From an uncultured Prevotella sp. (GTDB lineage Bacteria > Bacteroidota > Bacteroidia > Bacteroidales > Bacteroidaceae): a stretch of DNA of 8,730 nucleotides. Shown here piece after piece: positions 1 to 8,133 of the stretch. The position numbers and the translations under genes were made by a program. Where the stretch lies: positions 1-8,730 of the forward strand of contig CAMQBP010000074.1 of NCBI GenBank assembly GCA_946999025.1. The letters run 5' to 3'. The notes beneath the pieces are model-generated. The model did no database searches and was not told the DNA's origin. It saw nothing but the letters and a program-made list of their open reading frames with translations. Numbering within the stretch: position 1 is the first letter of the stretch; the number at the start of each line of letters is the position of its first letter.

Positions 1-17
1 CGCAGCCTGTTTTATAT

Positions 18-96
18 AAAAAGAAGCCAAAAGATAACAAAACGTATTTTATAAACATTTAATGACTATGTGCGGTGGTAATTTATAGAACCAGCC
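18..96 (+). repeat. 79-bp dispersed repeat, copy 1 (right-end part of a MITE-like family)
   Basis: This block matches 8365-8443 in the same orientation at 76 of 79 positions by eye; the three differences are all single-base transitions. It ends in TTTATAGAACCAGCC, which in the second copy is the right terminal inverted repeat of a complete small element. Similarity stops abruptly upstream of about position 18, so this copy is either a relative with a different interior or only the end of a longer element that starts outside the window. Its right end is 28 nt from the thioredoxin start codon, so it may contribute to that gene's promoter or leader. Confidence 0.85.
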
Positions 97-124
97 ATAA
101 AGACCTATAAAAATCAAATAAAAA

Positions 125-439
125 ATGGAAGTTAAAATTACAAGCGAGAATTTCGAGAGTTACAAGAATGGCGATCTGCCATTGGTAGTGGATTTATGGG
201 CTACATGGTGCGGACCTTGTCGCATGGTAGGGCCTGTCATCTCTGAATTGGCAAACGACTATGATGGGAAAATCGTCGTAGGAAAATGCGACGTAGAAGA
301 GAATGACGACATCGCCATGCAGTTTGGTGTGCGCAACATTCCTACCATTCTCTTCTTCAAGGGAGGAGAGCTGGTAGACAAATTCGTCGGGGCAGCCTCA
401 AAGGCAACGCTCGATGAGAAGTTCAAGGCCCTGCTGTAA
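125..439 (+). CDS. trxA: Thioredoxin
   Basis: This is a small cytoplasmic disulfide reductase of 104 residues, the usual length for a free-standing thioredoxin. The active site WCGPC is at residues 28-32, preceded by the buried acidic residue Asp23 in VVDLWATW. The cis-proline is Pro73 in RNIPTILFF, and the C-terminal glycine region follows (FVGAAS). There is no signal peptide, so it acts in the cytoplasm, where by family knowledge it is re-reduced by thioredoxin reductase and donates electrons to ribonucleotide reductase, peroxiredoxins and similar partners. An extra cysteine lies at residue 55 (VVGKCDVEEN), outside the active site. The start is the first ATG after an A-rich leader without a Shine-Dalgarno sequence, as is normal in Bacteroidota. 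The gene seems to be a single transcription unit, with a dispersed repeat just upstream and a strong terminator 20 nt past the stop codon. trxA is the family name; the genome may hold other thioredoxins. Confidence 0.96.
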   Translation: MEVKITSENFESYKNGDLPLVVDLWATWCGPCRMVGPVISELANDYDGKIVVGKCDVEENDDIAMQFGVRNIPTILFFKGGELVDKFVGAASKATLDEKFKALL

Positions 440-459
440 TAGCAGTCCAATCAATGAGG

Positions 460-504
460 AAAGTATGGTGGATGTAAGGCATCTGCCATACTTTTCTTTT
501 TTTT
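460..504 (+). terminator. Rho-independent terminator of trxA
   Basis: The arms AAAGTATGG (460-468) and CCATACTTT (486-494) pair perfectly. An inner GATG/CATC stem (471-474 with 480-483) joins them through two G-T wobble pairs, giving about 15 continuous pairs around a 5-nt TAAGG loop. A T-rich run (TCTTTTTTTT) follows directly. It lies 20 nt after the thioredoxin stop codon. Confidence 0.9.
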
Positions 505-629
505 ATGAGGCGAAGGCTACTTCTCGTTTCATCCTTCGTTTCTCATTTCTAATACCACGATGGCATCTGCCACACCCTACATCTCAAAAGACATCGTATA
601 GAATAGCCTCTGCGGCTCTGTGCAGCTGG

Positions 630-917
630 CTATAGAGCCTTGCTGACCTGCTTGTTCTCGACCACGATAAGCCCTTTGGTTCGAGCCACTCCATACATAT
701 AGAGCGCTTGCTTGTGCGTACAACCGAGAATCTGCTTCAAGCGCAAGAGGAAATCGGACCGCTTCATGGTAGACTCGCCAGACTCGCTGAAAACACGGTT
801 GACGGCATCCTTCAGACGCGGCTCATTAAACGCCAGATTGTGGTTCTTACGATAGGTCAGATAGGCAATCGCCAAGATGAGCACTACTGCAATGAGAATA
901 ATATACACCATTTTCAT
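630..917 (-). CDS. Small membrane-anchored protein of unknown function
   Basis: I do not recognise the family. The 95-residue product starts MKMVYIILIAVVLILAIAYL, a single hydrophobic segment (about residues 4-22) followed by the basic residues TYRKNH, so the rest should face the cytoplasm. The soluble part (about residues 30-95) is charged and predicted helical. It contains MKRSDFLLRLKQILGC and then THKQALYMYGVARTKG leading into a short hydrophobic stretch LIVVENK. That order recalls a small helix-turn-helix or winged-helix fold, but this is only an impression. I chose the ATG at 917 because it starts a textbook anchor segment behind an A/T-rich leader; the frame stays open to an ATG at 971, which would add 18 residues. 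A good Bacteroidota promoter lies about 100 nt upstream. The gene is flanked by the trxA terminator and the divergent DASS transporter, and appears monocistronic. Confidence 0.72.
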   Translation of the reverse strand: MKMVYIILIAVVLILAIAYLTYRKNHNLAFNEPRLKDAVNRVFSESGESTMKRSDFLLRLKQILGCTHKQALYMYGVARTKGLIVVENKQVSKAL

Positions 918-1017
918 AATATATAAGGTTTTTGATGGATAATTCCTGAATAAAAACCACACATTCCACATCGGGAGAATGGTATCTTAAGCTCTCCTTA
1001 ACAGAAAAGTTACAACG

Positions 1018-1046
1018 CAAATATAAACATTTTAAAGATAAATCAA
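1018..1046 (-). promoter_or_regulatory. Bacteroidota-type promoter of the small membrane protein gene
   Basis: Read on the minus strand, TATATTTG (1025 to 1018) matches the Bacteroidota -7 consensus TAnnTTTG exactly. A TTG (1046 to 1044) lies 18 nt upstream at the expected -33 position. This predicts a leader of roughly 90 nt before the start codon at 917. The promoter is divergent to that of the DASS gene. Confidence 0.6.
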
Positions 1047-1100
1047 CTACTTTTTGATAAAAAAAACGATAAACCAAAAGAAAAATTACTAATTAGACGA

Positions 1101-1127
1101 TTGATTAGAATATATTTCTTATTTTTG
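1101..1127 (+). promoter_or_regulatory. Candidate promoter of the DASS transporter gene
   Basis: TATTTTTG (1120-1127) fits the TAnnTTTG -7 box of Bacteroidota. A TTG at 1101-1103 could be the -33 element, but the 16-nt spacing is shorter than usual. The predicted leader is about 30-35 nt, with no Shine-Dalgarno sequence. Confidence 0.45.
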
Positions 1128-1168
1128 GAACCATTAATACCAATATCTTAAACACTTAATTTACTGAT

Positions 1169-2725
1169 ATGAACGACACGAAAAAGAAAACAGAGCCTCT
1201 GGAACAAGAACAGTCAAACCAGGACTCATCATTCGATCGCAAACGTAGGATTATCGGTGCCATCTTCGGTCCGATATGCGCCATCCTCGTGTGGATTACC
1301 CCCATCTCTGGCCTCACACCCGAGGGCCACAAGCTATTGGCCATCATGACGCTGGTGGCACTGTGGTGGATTACCGAGCCGGTACCCATCCCTGTGACTT
1401 CCCTTATAGGCCCCACCCTCTGCGTGGTGTTCGATGTGGTGAAGATGAAAGAGGCCTTCGCCGCCTTTGCCAACCCAATGATCTTCCTCTTTATGGGAGG
1501 CTTCATGATAGCCAAGGCCATGATGGTGAACGGCGTGGACAAGCGTATCGCCTATGGCATCATGTCGATGAAATGGGTGGGCGACAACCCGCGGCGCATC
1601 TTTCTGGCCATCGGACTGGCGTGCATGCTCTGCTCGGGCTGGATCAGCAACACGGCAACAGCTGCCATGATGTTTCCCATTGCGCTGGGACTGCTCGAGG
1701 CTATCCGCGAAATGATGGCCGCGCAAGGCAAGATTATCAATCTCAGCTCGTACAAATACGCCACCGGGCTCATGCTCATGACGGCCTATGCCTGCTCCAT
1801 TGGTGGCGTGCTCACGCCAATTGGAACGCCGCCGAACATCATCATGCTGGGATTTCTCAACGAGATGTGCGATCTGCATGTATCGTTCTTCCAGTGGATG
1901 GTATGGGGATTCGTGGCCATGGTGGCCTATTTTGCGATTGCCTACATCGTGCTTTCCCGCATGTTCCCAAGTGACGTGAAGCACATCGCGGGCGCCACCG
2001 AGTTCATCAACGGCAAGGTAAAGGCACTGGGAAAATGGACCCGTGCGCAGAAGAACACGATGATTGCTTTCGGCGTGGCCGTCATCCTCTGGATAACACC
2101 AGGCGTGCTGAGCATCGTCCTCGGCACCCAGAGCGATGTGCTGAACAGATACAACAAGCTCTTCCCGGAGGCCATTGCGGCAATGGTGGGCGCGCTGTTG
2201 CTGTTCTTCCTGCCCGTGGACCTGAAGAAGAACAAGATGACGCTCGACTGGAAGGATGCTGTGGCTGGCGTGGAATGGGGCACGTTGCTGCTCTTCGGCG
2301 GCGGATTGGCCATGGGCGGCATGATGTATTCCACCGGTCTGTCGAGCTGGATTGGCGACCAGATTATCGCCATGATGGGCGGCAAACCGTCTGAACTGCT
2401 GTTCGTGGCCGTATTCTGCGTGATGTCACTGCTGCTGTCAGAGCTAACCTCGCACACCGCCGCGACCAACATGATTGGCCCGCTTGCTATCGGAACAGCC
2501 CTCTCGGCAGGATTCAGTCCAGTGCCGGTGGCAGTAGGCGTGGCCCTCTCTGCCTCGTTGGGCTTCATGCTCCCCGTCTCGACGCCACCCAACGCCATCG
2601 TTTATGCCAGCGGCTACATTCCCATCACAAAGATGATTAAGTCGGGTGTGTACATCGACTTCATCGGTATCGCCATCGTCACCATCCCCGTTGCGCTGTA
2701 CTTAGTGAGCATGGTTGTGGGATAA
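1169..2725 (+). CDS. DASS/SLC13-family sodium:dicarboxylate (anion) symporter
   Basis: This is an inner-membrane transporter of 518 residues, a normal length for the divalent anion:sodium symporter family, which moves succinate, malate, fumarate, citrate or sulfate. A polar, charged N-terminus (residues 1-27) precedes many hydrophobic segments. The two family repeats can be seen. The first has SNTATA at 160-165 and GTPPN at 219-223. The second has SHTAAT at 428-433 and LPVSTPPNAIVYASG at 468-482, which corresponds to the family signature. These helix-hairpin and TPPN elements form the sodium and substrate sites in solved members. The second hairpin has SHT where many relatives have SNT. In anaerobic Bacteroidota such proteins often exchange or take up C4-dicarboxylates, but the substrate cannot be read from sequence. 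The gene is transcribed alone, ends at a strong terminator, and converges on the SusD-like gene. It could instead carry sulfate or tricarboxylate. Confidence 0.92.
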   Translation: MNDTKKKTEPLEQEQSNQDSSFDRKRRIIGAIFGPICAILVWITPISGLTPEGHKLLAIMTLVALWWITEPVPIPVTSLIGPTLCVVFDVVKMKEAFAAFANPMIFLFMGGFMIAKAMMVNGVDKRIAYGIMSMKWVGDNPRRIFLAIGLACMLCSGWISNTATAAMMFPIALGLLEAIREMMAAQGKIINLSSYKYATGLMLMTAYACSIGGVLTPIGTPPNIIMLGFLNEMCDLHVSFFQWMVWGFVAMVAYFAIAYIVLSRMFPSDVKHIAGATEFINGKVKALGKWTRAQKNTMIAFGVAVILWITPGVLSIVLGTQSDVLNRYNKLFPEAIAAMVGALLLFFLPVDLKKNKMTLDWKDAVAGVEWGTLLLFGGGLAMGGMMYSTGLSSWIGDQIIAMMGGKPSELLFVAVFCVMSLLLSELTSHTAATNMIGPLAIGTALSAGFSPVPVAVGVALSASLGFMLPVSTPPNAIVYASGYIPITKMIKSGVYIDFIGIAIVTIPVALYLVSMVVG

Positions 2726-2742
2726 GTGGGCTACAGGCACCG

Positions 2743-2790
2743 AAAAAAAAGACCGTATCCTGTCATGTGACTGGGATACGGTTTTTTTTT
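2743..2790. terminator. Bidirectional terminator between convergent DASS and susD-like genes
   Basis: CCGTATCC (2753-2760) pairs perfectly with GGATACGG (2774-2781). An inner GTCA/TGAC pairing extends the hairpin with a small bulge. Nine T follow on the right (2782-2790) and an A-run precedes on the left (2743-2750), so the same hairpin has a U-tract on both strands. It sits 17 nt after the transporter stop codon and about 80 nt beyond the susD-like stop codon on the other strand, so it probably serves both. Confidence 0.88.
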
Positions 2791-2867
2791 ACTTGTTTAT
2801 CTTGCCATCGGGAGCCTATGTCATCGGGCTTCCATCTGGCATTCTCTCATGTCCTCACGCAGTGGCG

Positions 2868-4814
2868 TCATTTCTTGATGGCCCACCACAGCGGAGTCAT
2901 CATCACATTCTTGTCAGCCCCCATCAGCTTCAAAGCGTTCTGGAACTGTGCCTTGTCGGAGTTTTCGAAAACAGATGGGTACCGCATGCGCTGTGTGTAG
3001 TGATACCACTTCTGTCCGTCCTTCCAGCTTTCTGGCGTGTACAGCCCGTCCATATCTGAGCCTGTCATTGCTGTCTCGTTGGCGGGTATCTCAAAGAAAG
3101 GCAATCCCAGGCGCCGGTGGTCGTTCCAGCTTTCTACCACACCATAAGGCGTGTTGGCAATATACTTTTGTGTGATGATCTTGGTCAGCCGGTCGTTCAG
3201 CTTATGGCCCTTGTAAAGAATCTTGTTGGCATCCGGATAGTGATAAGTCATCTTGCCGGCTTTCTCGGTGTATCCATCCACATAGTCGGCCTCAAAGTTG
3301 ACAGGCTCTGCAACATGGTCAAAGTTAACGGACGTGCCAACCCGGTTGTATTTCTCAGATGCCAGGTATCTTTTGGCATATTTATCCAACCCAAAGTATG
3401 AGAAATTTGACTTCACGCCATTCTCATAAGCGGTCTTGGCATCTACTGGCGTGGCCCATCCGTACACTGCGCCCTCAGCCAAAAGGAAGTAAGTCTCCCA
3501 TGGTGCCATCCAGATGCGCTTCTTGCTGTTGTCCCGGTAGGCCTTGCTGAGCATTGGGGTGGTGTGCCATGCGTTGCCCAGCACCTGGTTGAGCGCGAAC
3601 GTTGGACACCATGCACCTCGGGTGCCTGCCGGATAGCCATTCCAGGTAAGGGCTGCGTCGAGCTTCTTCAGTTCCTTTTCCTTTTTCGCATCAGCAGGGT
3701 CTATCAGGCCATGCTTAGCATGGTTCTCCACTCCTTGCTTGGCCTGGGCAGGGAAGTTTTTGGCCGTCGTGTCGTTTGTCAGGCACCATACCACCAAAGC
3801 GCGTGGGTCCAGATTCTCGGGGATGCCATCCATCCAGAGCTGCTTGGTGGGATTGTCGGTAGTCTCCGGATAGTGCTTGTCGTATTTCTGTCCAATATAG
3901 TTCATTGGCTTGATGTGACTGGCAAGATCGGGACGCTCGTCTGTCACCGGGATTCCTCCCAGTCCAGCCAGCAGGTTGCACATGGTAGACGAGATGCAGT
4001 GGTCACTCCATCCTCGATTGTACACACCCTCATAAGCAGACCAGCCACCATTTTCCTGGAATGCGAACATGTCACCATTATCGGTCAGCAACGGCAGCTT
4101 GGCCGCTTCCTCGAACTGGGCTTTCGCCTTGGTGTTGTTCACCTCTGAAAGACGCAATGCGTAGCGTAGGCGAAGGCTGTTGGCCAGCTTCTGCCATTTC
4201 GCCGCGTCATATCTAAAGGCTGGGTCTCCCTTGGCTTCGGCATCCGTGGGCTTCACTTTCAGGTCAAGGGCGCCACTGGCCTCTTTCAGTTCCTTGAAGA
4301 AGAAATCGTACACCTCCTCTACGGTGTTGAACACGGGATCAATCCCCGTGAAGGCATTGATGGGGTAGGGCCCGAAGGAGTCAACAAAGTCGGCAATGAG
4401 CATCACACGCCATATACGCGCTATCTGCTTGATGTTGTTGTAGTATTGCTTCTCGTGCTCGCTGCCTTTCGCCCCATTGTCTGCCAGCTGGATGGCAGAA
4501 GAGGCATACTTCACCCAATTGGAGGTGTAGGTATACAGACGGTCGTTGAACTGGTCACTGTAGCGTGCGGTGGCACCCATGGTATTCTCGCCAACCACAC
4601 GTGAGATCGAGGCCCAGTTGTAGACAAACACACGTTCAGCGATGTCTGGATCCATCTGCGCCTCATAGAACGACTTGTTTAACGGGTAGTCAGGATGAAT
4701 GGCATCATCGCCCGCGGCTGAAGGATTGACGTTGATTTCCTCGAAATCTGAGCACGACCCCAAGAAGGAGATTGCCAGAACAGCCATTGACAGTAATTTA
4801 TATGTTGTTTTCAT
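2868..4814 (-). CDS. SusD/RagB-family outer-membrane lipoprotein
   Basis: This is the substrate-capturing lid of a SusCD uptake complex at the cell surface. The 648-residue precursor has a lipoprotein signal: a basic start (MKTTYK), a hydrophobic core, and LGSC with the lipidated cysteine at residue 21. An acidic stretch follows (CSDFEE), resembling the lipoprotein export signals that send Bacteroidota lipoproteins to the outer face. The SusD-like fold is suggested by helical, aromatic-rich sequence with family-like blocks: YYNNIKQIARIWRVMLIADF near the first helix pairs, then KWQKLANSLRLRYALRLS. Later come an ETYFLLAEGAVYGW segment and a C-terminal ESWNDHRRLGLPFFEIP segment. The pattern fits the longer SusD/RagB lipoprotein branch better than the classical starch SusD. 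The gene starts 18 nt after the SusC-like stop codon, so the two are co-transcribed and probably made in similar amounts. Ligand is unknown (glycan, peptide or other). The start codon is supported by the signal peptide. Confidence 0.94.
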   Translation of the reverse strand: MKTTYKLLSMAVLAISFLGSCSDFEEINVNPSAAGDDAIHPDYPLNKSFYEAQMDPDIAERVFVYNWASISRVVGENTMGATARYSDQFNDRLYTYTSNWVKYASSAIQLADNGAKGSEHEKQYYNNIKQIARIWRVMLIADFVDSFGPYPINAFTGIDPVFNTVEEVYDFFFKELKEASGALDLKVKPTDAEAKGDPAFRYDAAKWQKLANSLRLRYALRLSEVNNTKAKAQFEEAAKLPLLTDNGDMFAFQENGGWSAYEGVYNRGWSDHCISSTMCNLLAGLGGIPVTDERPDLASHIKPMNYIGQKYDKHYPETTDNPTKQLWMDGIPENLDPRALVVWCLTNDTTAKNFPAQAKQGVENHAKHGLIDPADAKKEKELKKLDAALTWNGYPAGTRGAWCPTFALNQVLGNAWHTTPMLSKAYRDNSKKRIWMAPWETYFLLAEGAVYGWATPVDAKTAYENGVKSNFSYFGLDKYAKRYLASEKYNRVGTSVNFDHVAEPVNFEADYVDGYTEKAGKMTYHYPDANKILYKGHKLNDRLTKIITQKYIANTPYGVVESWNDHRRLGLPFFEIPANETAMTGSDMDGLYTPESWKDGQKWYHYTQRMRYPSVFENSDKAQFQNALKLMGADKNVMMTPLWWAIKK

Positions 4815-4832
4815 ATCGCTATTGTATTAAGA

Positions 4833-7800
4833 TTAGAAGCCAAATGATACATTAAAGATGAACGACCGTGATGTAGGAGGAGCCGCATACTCAAAACCTG
4901 TGGCATTGGTGTTGGTTGCGAAGATCGCCTCTGGGTCGAGTCCATGAAGATTGCTCTTCAACATCAGCACGTTGTTGCATGCCACACCCAGCTTGACTTG
5001 CTGGAACACAGAGTTTCTGGGCTTGAAGGCGTAAGACAGAGACAGGGTACGCAGACGGACGTTTGTTGCAGAGTAGAGGTTTGCCTCACCAATACCCAAG
5101 TTGCCTGTCGATCCGGTAAGGGCTGTCCAGTATTGTTGCTGTGTTATTTCCTTGGTGTTGGCAGTGTAGCCGCCCTTGCCGTCGTCCACCACTCCGTCAA
5201 CGACCATCTTGTCACGCTTGCCGCCAGGAGCCGTCACCCCGGCCACACCATTCCGCTGCAACATCATGTTGGAGCCAGAGAAGATATGCCCGCCAAACCG
5301 ACCGTCAATCATAAAGCTCAGGGAGAAGTTCTTATAGGTCAGCGTGTTGGTCCACCCCAACAGACAGTCGGCCTGCTGGTCGCCAATCTTTGAAAGCTCG
5401 GAGTTGCCCTGTGGAATTCCATCAGAGTTCAACAACAATTTTCCGTAGTACGGACTCTTCTCGTCCGTCACCCGCTTGAACGTTGTTCCCCATATCTCAC
5501 CGTAATTGCCACCTGCCTTGCCAATAATCTTGAGATTGTCGAATCCACCCAGGATGTACTCGTCGATTCCCTCCGTGAACTCGATGATTTCGTTCTTGTT
5601 GTTGGAGAAGTTCAACTGTGAGTCCCACCTGAAGTCCTTGGTCAGCACTGGTGTGGCGTTCAACATAATCTCAAGACCCGAGTTCTGGATGTCACCAGCG
5701 TTGATTTTCTTGGAGCTGTGTCCAGAAAGACCATTGATGGGCAGATCCAACAGCTGGCGGCGGGCATTTGACTTGTACCAAGCCACATCCAATCCCAATC
5801 TGTTGTCCAGGAAGCGTATCTCAAGACCTGCCTCCCATGAGGAGATCAGCTCACTCCTCACGCTGCTGTCAAAGAGAGTCGAGCCGTCAGAGGCACTTAC
5901 ACCATCTGTGAACGGCACGGTCCCTACTGAATATGTGTTGTACAACTGATACGGGTCAAGGTCGTTACCCACCTGGGCGAATGACACGCGGGCCTTGGCA
6001 TAGGTAAACCATTTTGGCAATGGGTTGTCCATCTTACTTAACATGTCACTGACAACCCACGACGCACTGATCGACGGATAGAAGTAGGAGCGGTTGTCCT
6101 TGCTCAGCGTCGATGACCAGTCATTGCGGAATGTGCCTTCCAGGAATGCCCACCCATCGTAATTGATGCTCAACGACCCATAGAGGGAGTTGGTCTTGCG
6201 ATGACTGAAGGTAGGATTAATTGAGCGGTTGGACTGGGAACTGTTGGTCAGCCAGAACAAATTGGGAACGATAAGCTCGCTCACCGAGTTTGACAATCCC
6301 GTACTCTTGCGCTCCATCAGGTTTCCACCCAAGGTCAATGCTCCACCGAACTTGCCCAGCACATTGTCTTTCTGCGCGGTGAGCAGCAGACTGAAATTGT
6401 TCTCATAAAACTTTTGCTCACCAAACGAGTACCTGCCAGTGGCAGAGGAAGGACTGCCGGCATAAAGTTTGGTCTCGCTTTCGGTGAAATAGATGTCGCT
6501 ACCAGCCTTGGCTTCAGCGCTCAACCAGTCGGTGAACTGATACTTCAGTGAGAAGTTCAACAGGAAGCGGTTGCGCAAGTCCTCGTTGGTGTTATAGTCC
6601 TTTGCCCAGTAAGGGTTCTGTCCACTGCCCTTCTCCCACCAATACATCGAGCCGTCAGCGGGGTTCACAGAGTTCTTGAACTGTTTGATGTCCAGCGAGA
6701 TAGGCATGGTATACATGGTGAAGAAATAGTTGTTGGAGTTGGCGCCTGAGATTGGTCTGTTCTTGGCATACGAGCGGATGTACTGTATCTTTGAGTCCAA
6801 TGTCCATCGGTCATCCTTGCCGAAGCTCGTAAAGACACGCGACATCAAGTTCGTACGGTTGTAGTCAGCTCCTGGAATCTTGCTGCCATCGTCCATCCGG
6901 GTGCCAGACACATACACAGAAGTCTTGTTGAACTGCTGTGAGAAGGCCACGCTCTCGGTGAGGTTGACGCCTGTGTTGAAGAAGTTGTTCACATTATCAT
7001 AATACCTCATCTGCTGTTCTTTGCCAGCCCAGTCGGTATAAGTCTGCCCGGTGATCTCAGGTCCCCAGTTGCTTCCTGCCTTTGCATTGAAAGTACCTTC
7101 CGACCCTTGGCCGAATGTCTTCTGGCGATCGGGATTCATGAAAACGCTCTCTGCGGCGACAGAAGCCGACACCGTGATGCCCAAGCCATTCGACTTGCTT
7201 CCTTTCTTGGTCGTGATCAGGATGACGCCGTTGCCTGCCCTGGAGCCATACAAGGCTGCTGCCGAGGCACCCTTCAACACAGAAAGCGAGGCTATATCCT
7301 CCGAGTTGATGTCGGCGAGACCATTACCCATGTCGGTACCTGGATTCCAGAAGTCGTTGTTGCCGGTTCCGGTAAAGTTGTCCAAAGGAATACCGTCGAC
7401 AACAATCAATGGCTGATTGGTGCCGGTCACGGAATTGCTGCCACGCAACTGAATCTTTGACGATCCTGCGGGGCCGTTGCTCGAACGGATAATCTGAAGG
7501 CCAGACACCTGTCCGGTAAGGGCATTGGCCAGGTTGTTCTCCCTGGCAGCCACCAGCTGGTCGCCCTTAACTTCCTGAATGGCATATCCCAACGCTTTTT
7601 TCTCGCGCTTGATGCCCAATGCGGTGACAACTACCTCATCCAGGCTTTTGCTGTCCTCGGTCAGCACCACCTTGACACTGGCACCCGAGACAGTCACCTC
7701 CTGAGTCTGGTATCCTACATAAGAAATACGCAGTCTGTCACCTCTCGACGCTTGCAAAGAAAAGTTGCCATCGATGTCGGTCACCGCTCCTTGTGAAGCT

Positions 7801-8045
7801 CCCACGATGGAGACGGTAACACCCACCAATGGCTCACCTGACGGATCCGTCACATGGCCTTTTACGGTAATTGCCTGTTGCTGTGCAGTTGTCAGCTGAC
7901 CAGCTGGCACAATCCCGCCATTTGATGCATGAACAGGGAAACATGCAAATAAACTCAAGGCTAATCCTAAGGCTTTCAAACCAATAGAGGACACTCCACT
8001 CTCCCCGAGAGAGCATCCATTCAAACCTACCTTTAAATGCTTCAT
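4833..8045 (-). CDS. SusC/RagA-family TonB-linked outer-membrane transporter
   Basis: This is the 22-strand barrel partner of the SusD-like lipoprotein; it imports substrate across the outer membrane using energy from TonB-ExbBD. Length is 1070 residues, within the SusC range. The parts in order are: a long signal peptide (about 1-40, ending near VHASNG), a carboxypeptidase-regulatory-like domain (about 60-130, ITVKGHVTDPSGEPLVGVTV onward), a TonB-box region (LDEVVVTALG, 135-144), a plug domain (about 150-285), and the barrel to the C-terminus. The plug carries the SusC-type blocks GLQIIRSSNGPAG, PLIVVDGIPLDN and LKGASAAALYGSRAG. The protein ends SFIFNVSFGF, with the terminal aromatic typical of barrel proteins. 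There is no N-terminal STN domain, so signalling through an anti-sigma factor is not expected from this subunit. The signal peptide has an unusually long polar n-region (about 20 residues before the hydrophobic core), but no later ATG would leave an intact signal. The frame is unbroken. Confidence 0.96.
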   Translation of the reverse strand: MKHLKVGLNGCSLGESGVSSIGLKALGLALSLFACFPVHASNGGIVPAGQLTTAQQQAITVKGHVTDPSGEPLVGVTVSIVGASQGAVTDIDGNFSLQASRGDRLRISYVGYQTQEVTVSGASVKVVLTEDSKSLDEVVVTALGIKREKKALGYAIQEVKGDQLVAARENNLANALTGQVSGLQIIRSSNGPAGSSKIQLRGSNSVTGTNQPLIVVDGIPLDNFTGTGNNDFWNPGTDMGNGLADINSEDIASLSVLKGASAAALYGSRAGNGVILITTKKGSKSNGLGITVSASVAAESVFMNPDRQKTFGQGSEGTFNAKAGSNWGPEITGQTYTDWAGKEQQMRYYDNVNNFFNTGVNLTESVAFSQQFNKTSVYVSGTRMDDGSKIPGADYNRTNLMSRVFTSFGKDDRWTLDSKIQYIRSYAKNRPISGANSNNYFFTMYTMPISLDIKQFKNSVNPADGSMYWWEKGSGQNPYWAKDYNTNEDLRNRFLLNFSLKYQFTDWLSAEAKAGSDIYFTESETKLYAGSPSSATGRYSFGEQKFYENNFSLLLTAQKDNVLGKFGGALTLGGNLMERKSTGLSNSVSELIVPNLFWLTNSSQSNRSINPTFSHRKTNSLYGSLSINYDGWAFLEGTFRNDWSSTLSKDNRSYFYPSISASWVVSDMLSKMDNPLPKWFTYAKARVSFAQVGNDLDPYQLYNTYSVGTVPFTDGVSASDGSTLFDSSVRSELISSWEAGLEIRFLDNRLGLDVAWYKSNARRQLLDLPINGLSGHSSKKINAGDIQNSGLEIMLNATPVLTKDFRWDSQLNFSNNKNEIIEFTEGIDEYILGGFDNLKIIGKAGGNYGEIWGTTFKRVTDEKSPYYGKLLLNSDGIPQGNSELSKIGDQQADCLLGWTNTLTYKNFSLSFMIDGRFGGHIFSGSNMMLQRNGVAGVTAPGGKRDKMVVDGVVDDGKGGYTANTKEITQQQYWTALTGSTGNLGIGEANLYSATNVRLRTLSLSYAFKPRNSVFQQVKLGVACNNVLMLKSNLHGLDPEAIFATNTNATGFEYAAPPTSRSFIFNVSFGF

Positions 8046-8112
8046 GTTAGTTTAAGATTAAAATTAATAAAAGATATGGTTGCAAAATTCACTACATCAG
8101 TGATATATTTGG

Positions 8113-8120
8113 TAAAGATA
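8113..8120 (-). promoter_or_regulatory. Candidate -7 box of the susCD operon
   Basis: On the minus strand TATCTTTA (8120 to 8113) matches the Bacteroidota TAnnTTTG box at all but the last base. It would give a leader of about 60 nt before the start codon at 8045. I see no convincing -33 element at the right distance, so control by an activator is possible. A short hairpin (TCACT/AGTGA, 8089-8103) lies within the predicted leader. Confidence 0.3.
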
Positions 8121-8133
8121 CGAAAAGAACGCA

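Noticed and set aside
414..635. 73-codon plus-strand open frame after trxA
   Set aside because: It starts inside trxA, runs through the trxA terminator hairpin and T-run, and has no domain-like content.
918..971. Longer start for the small membrane protein at the ATG at 971
   Set aside because: It would add 18 residues before a typical start-plus-anchor sequence. The ATG at 917 fits better, although the longer form cannot be excluded from sequence alone.
847..1077. Minus-strand 76-codon frame overlapping the start of the small membrane protein gene
   Set aside because: It runs through the TATATTTG promoter and the leader of the gene at 630-917, and has no coherent features.
1276..2598. Several long open frames overlapping the DASS gene on both strands (for example 1334-1984 and 1942-2598 minus, 1276-1974 plus)
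   Set aside because: The DASS frame carries clear family motifs throughout. The others are rich in His, Arg and Ser in low-complexity patterns and have no promoter, so they are shadows of the GC-rich coding strand.
3117..5949. Plus-strand open frames opposite the susD-like and susC-like genes
   Set aside because: The minus-strand proteins are complete and family-like over these stretches; the opposite frames show no recognisable domains.
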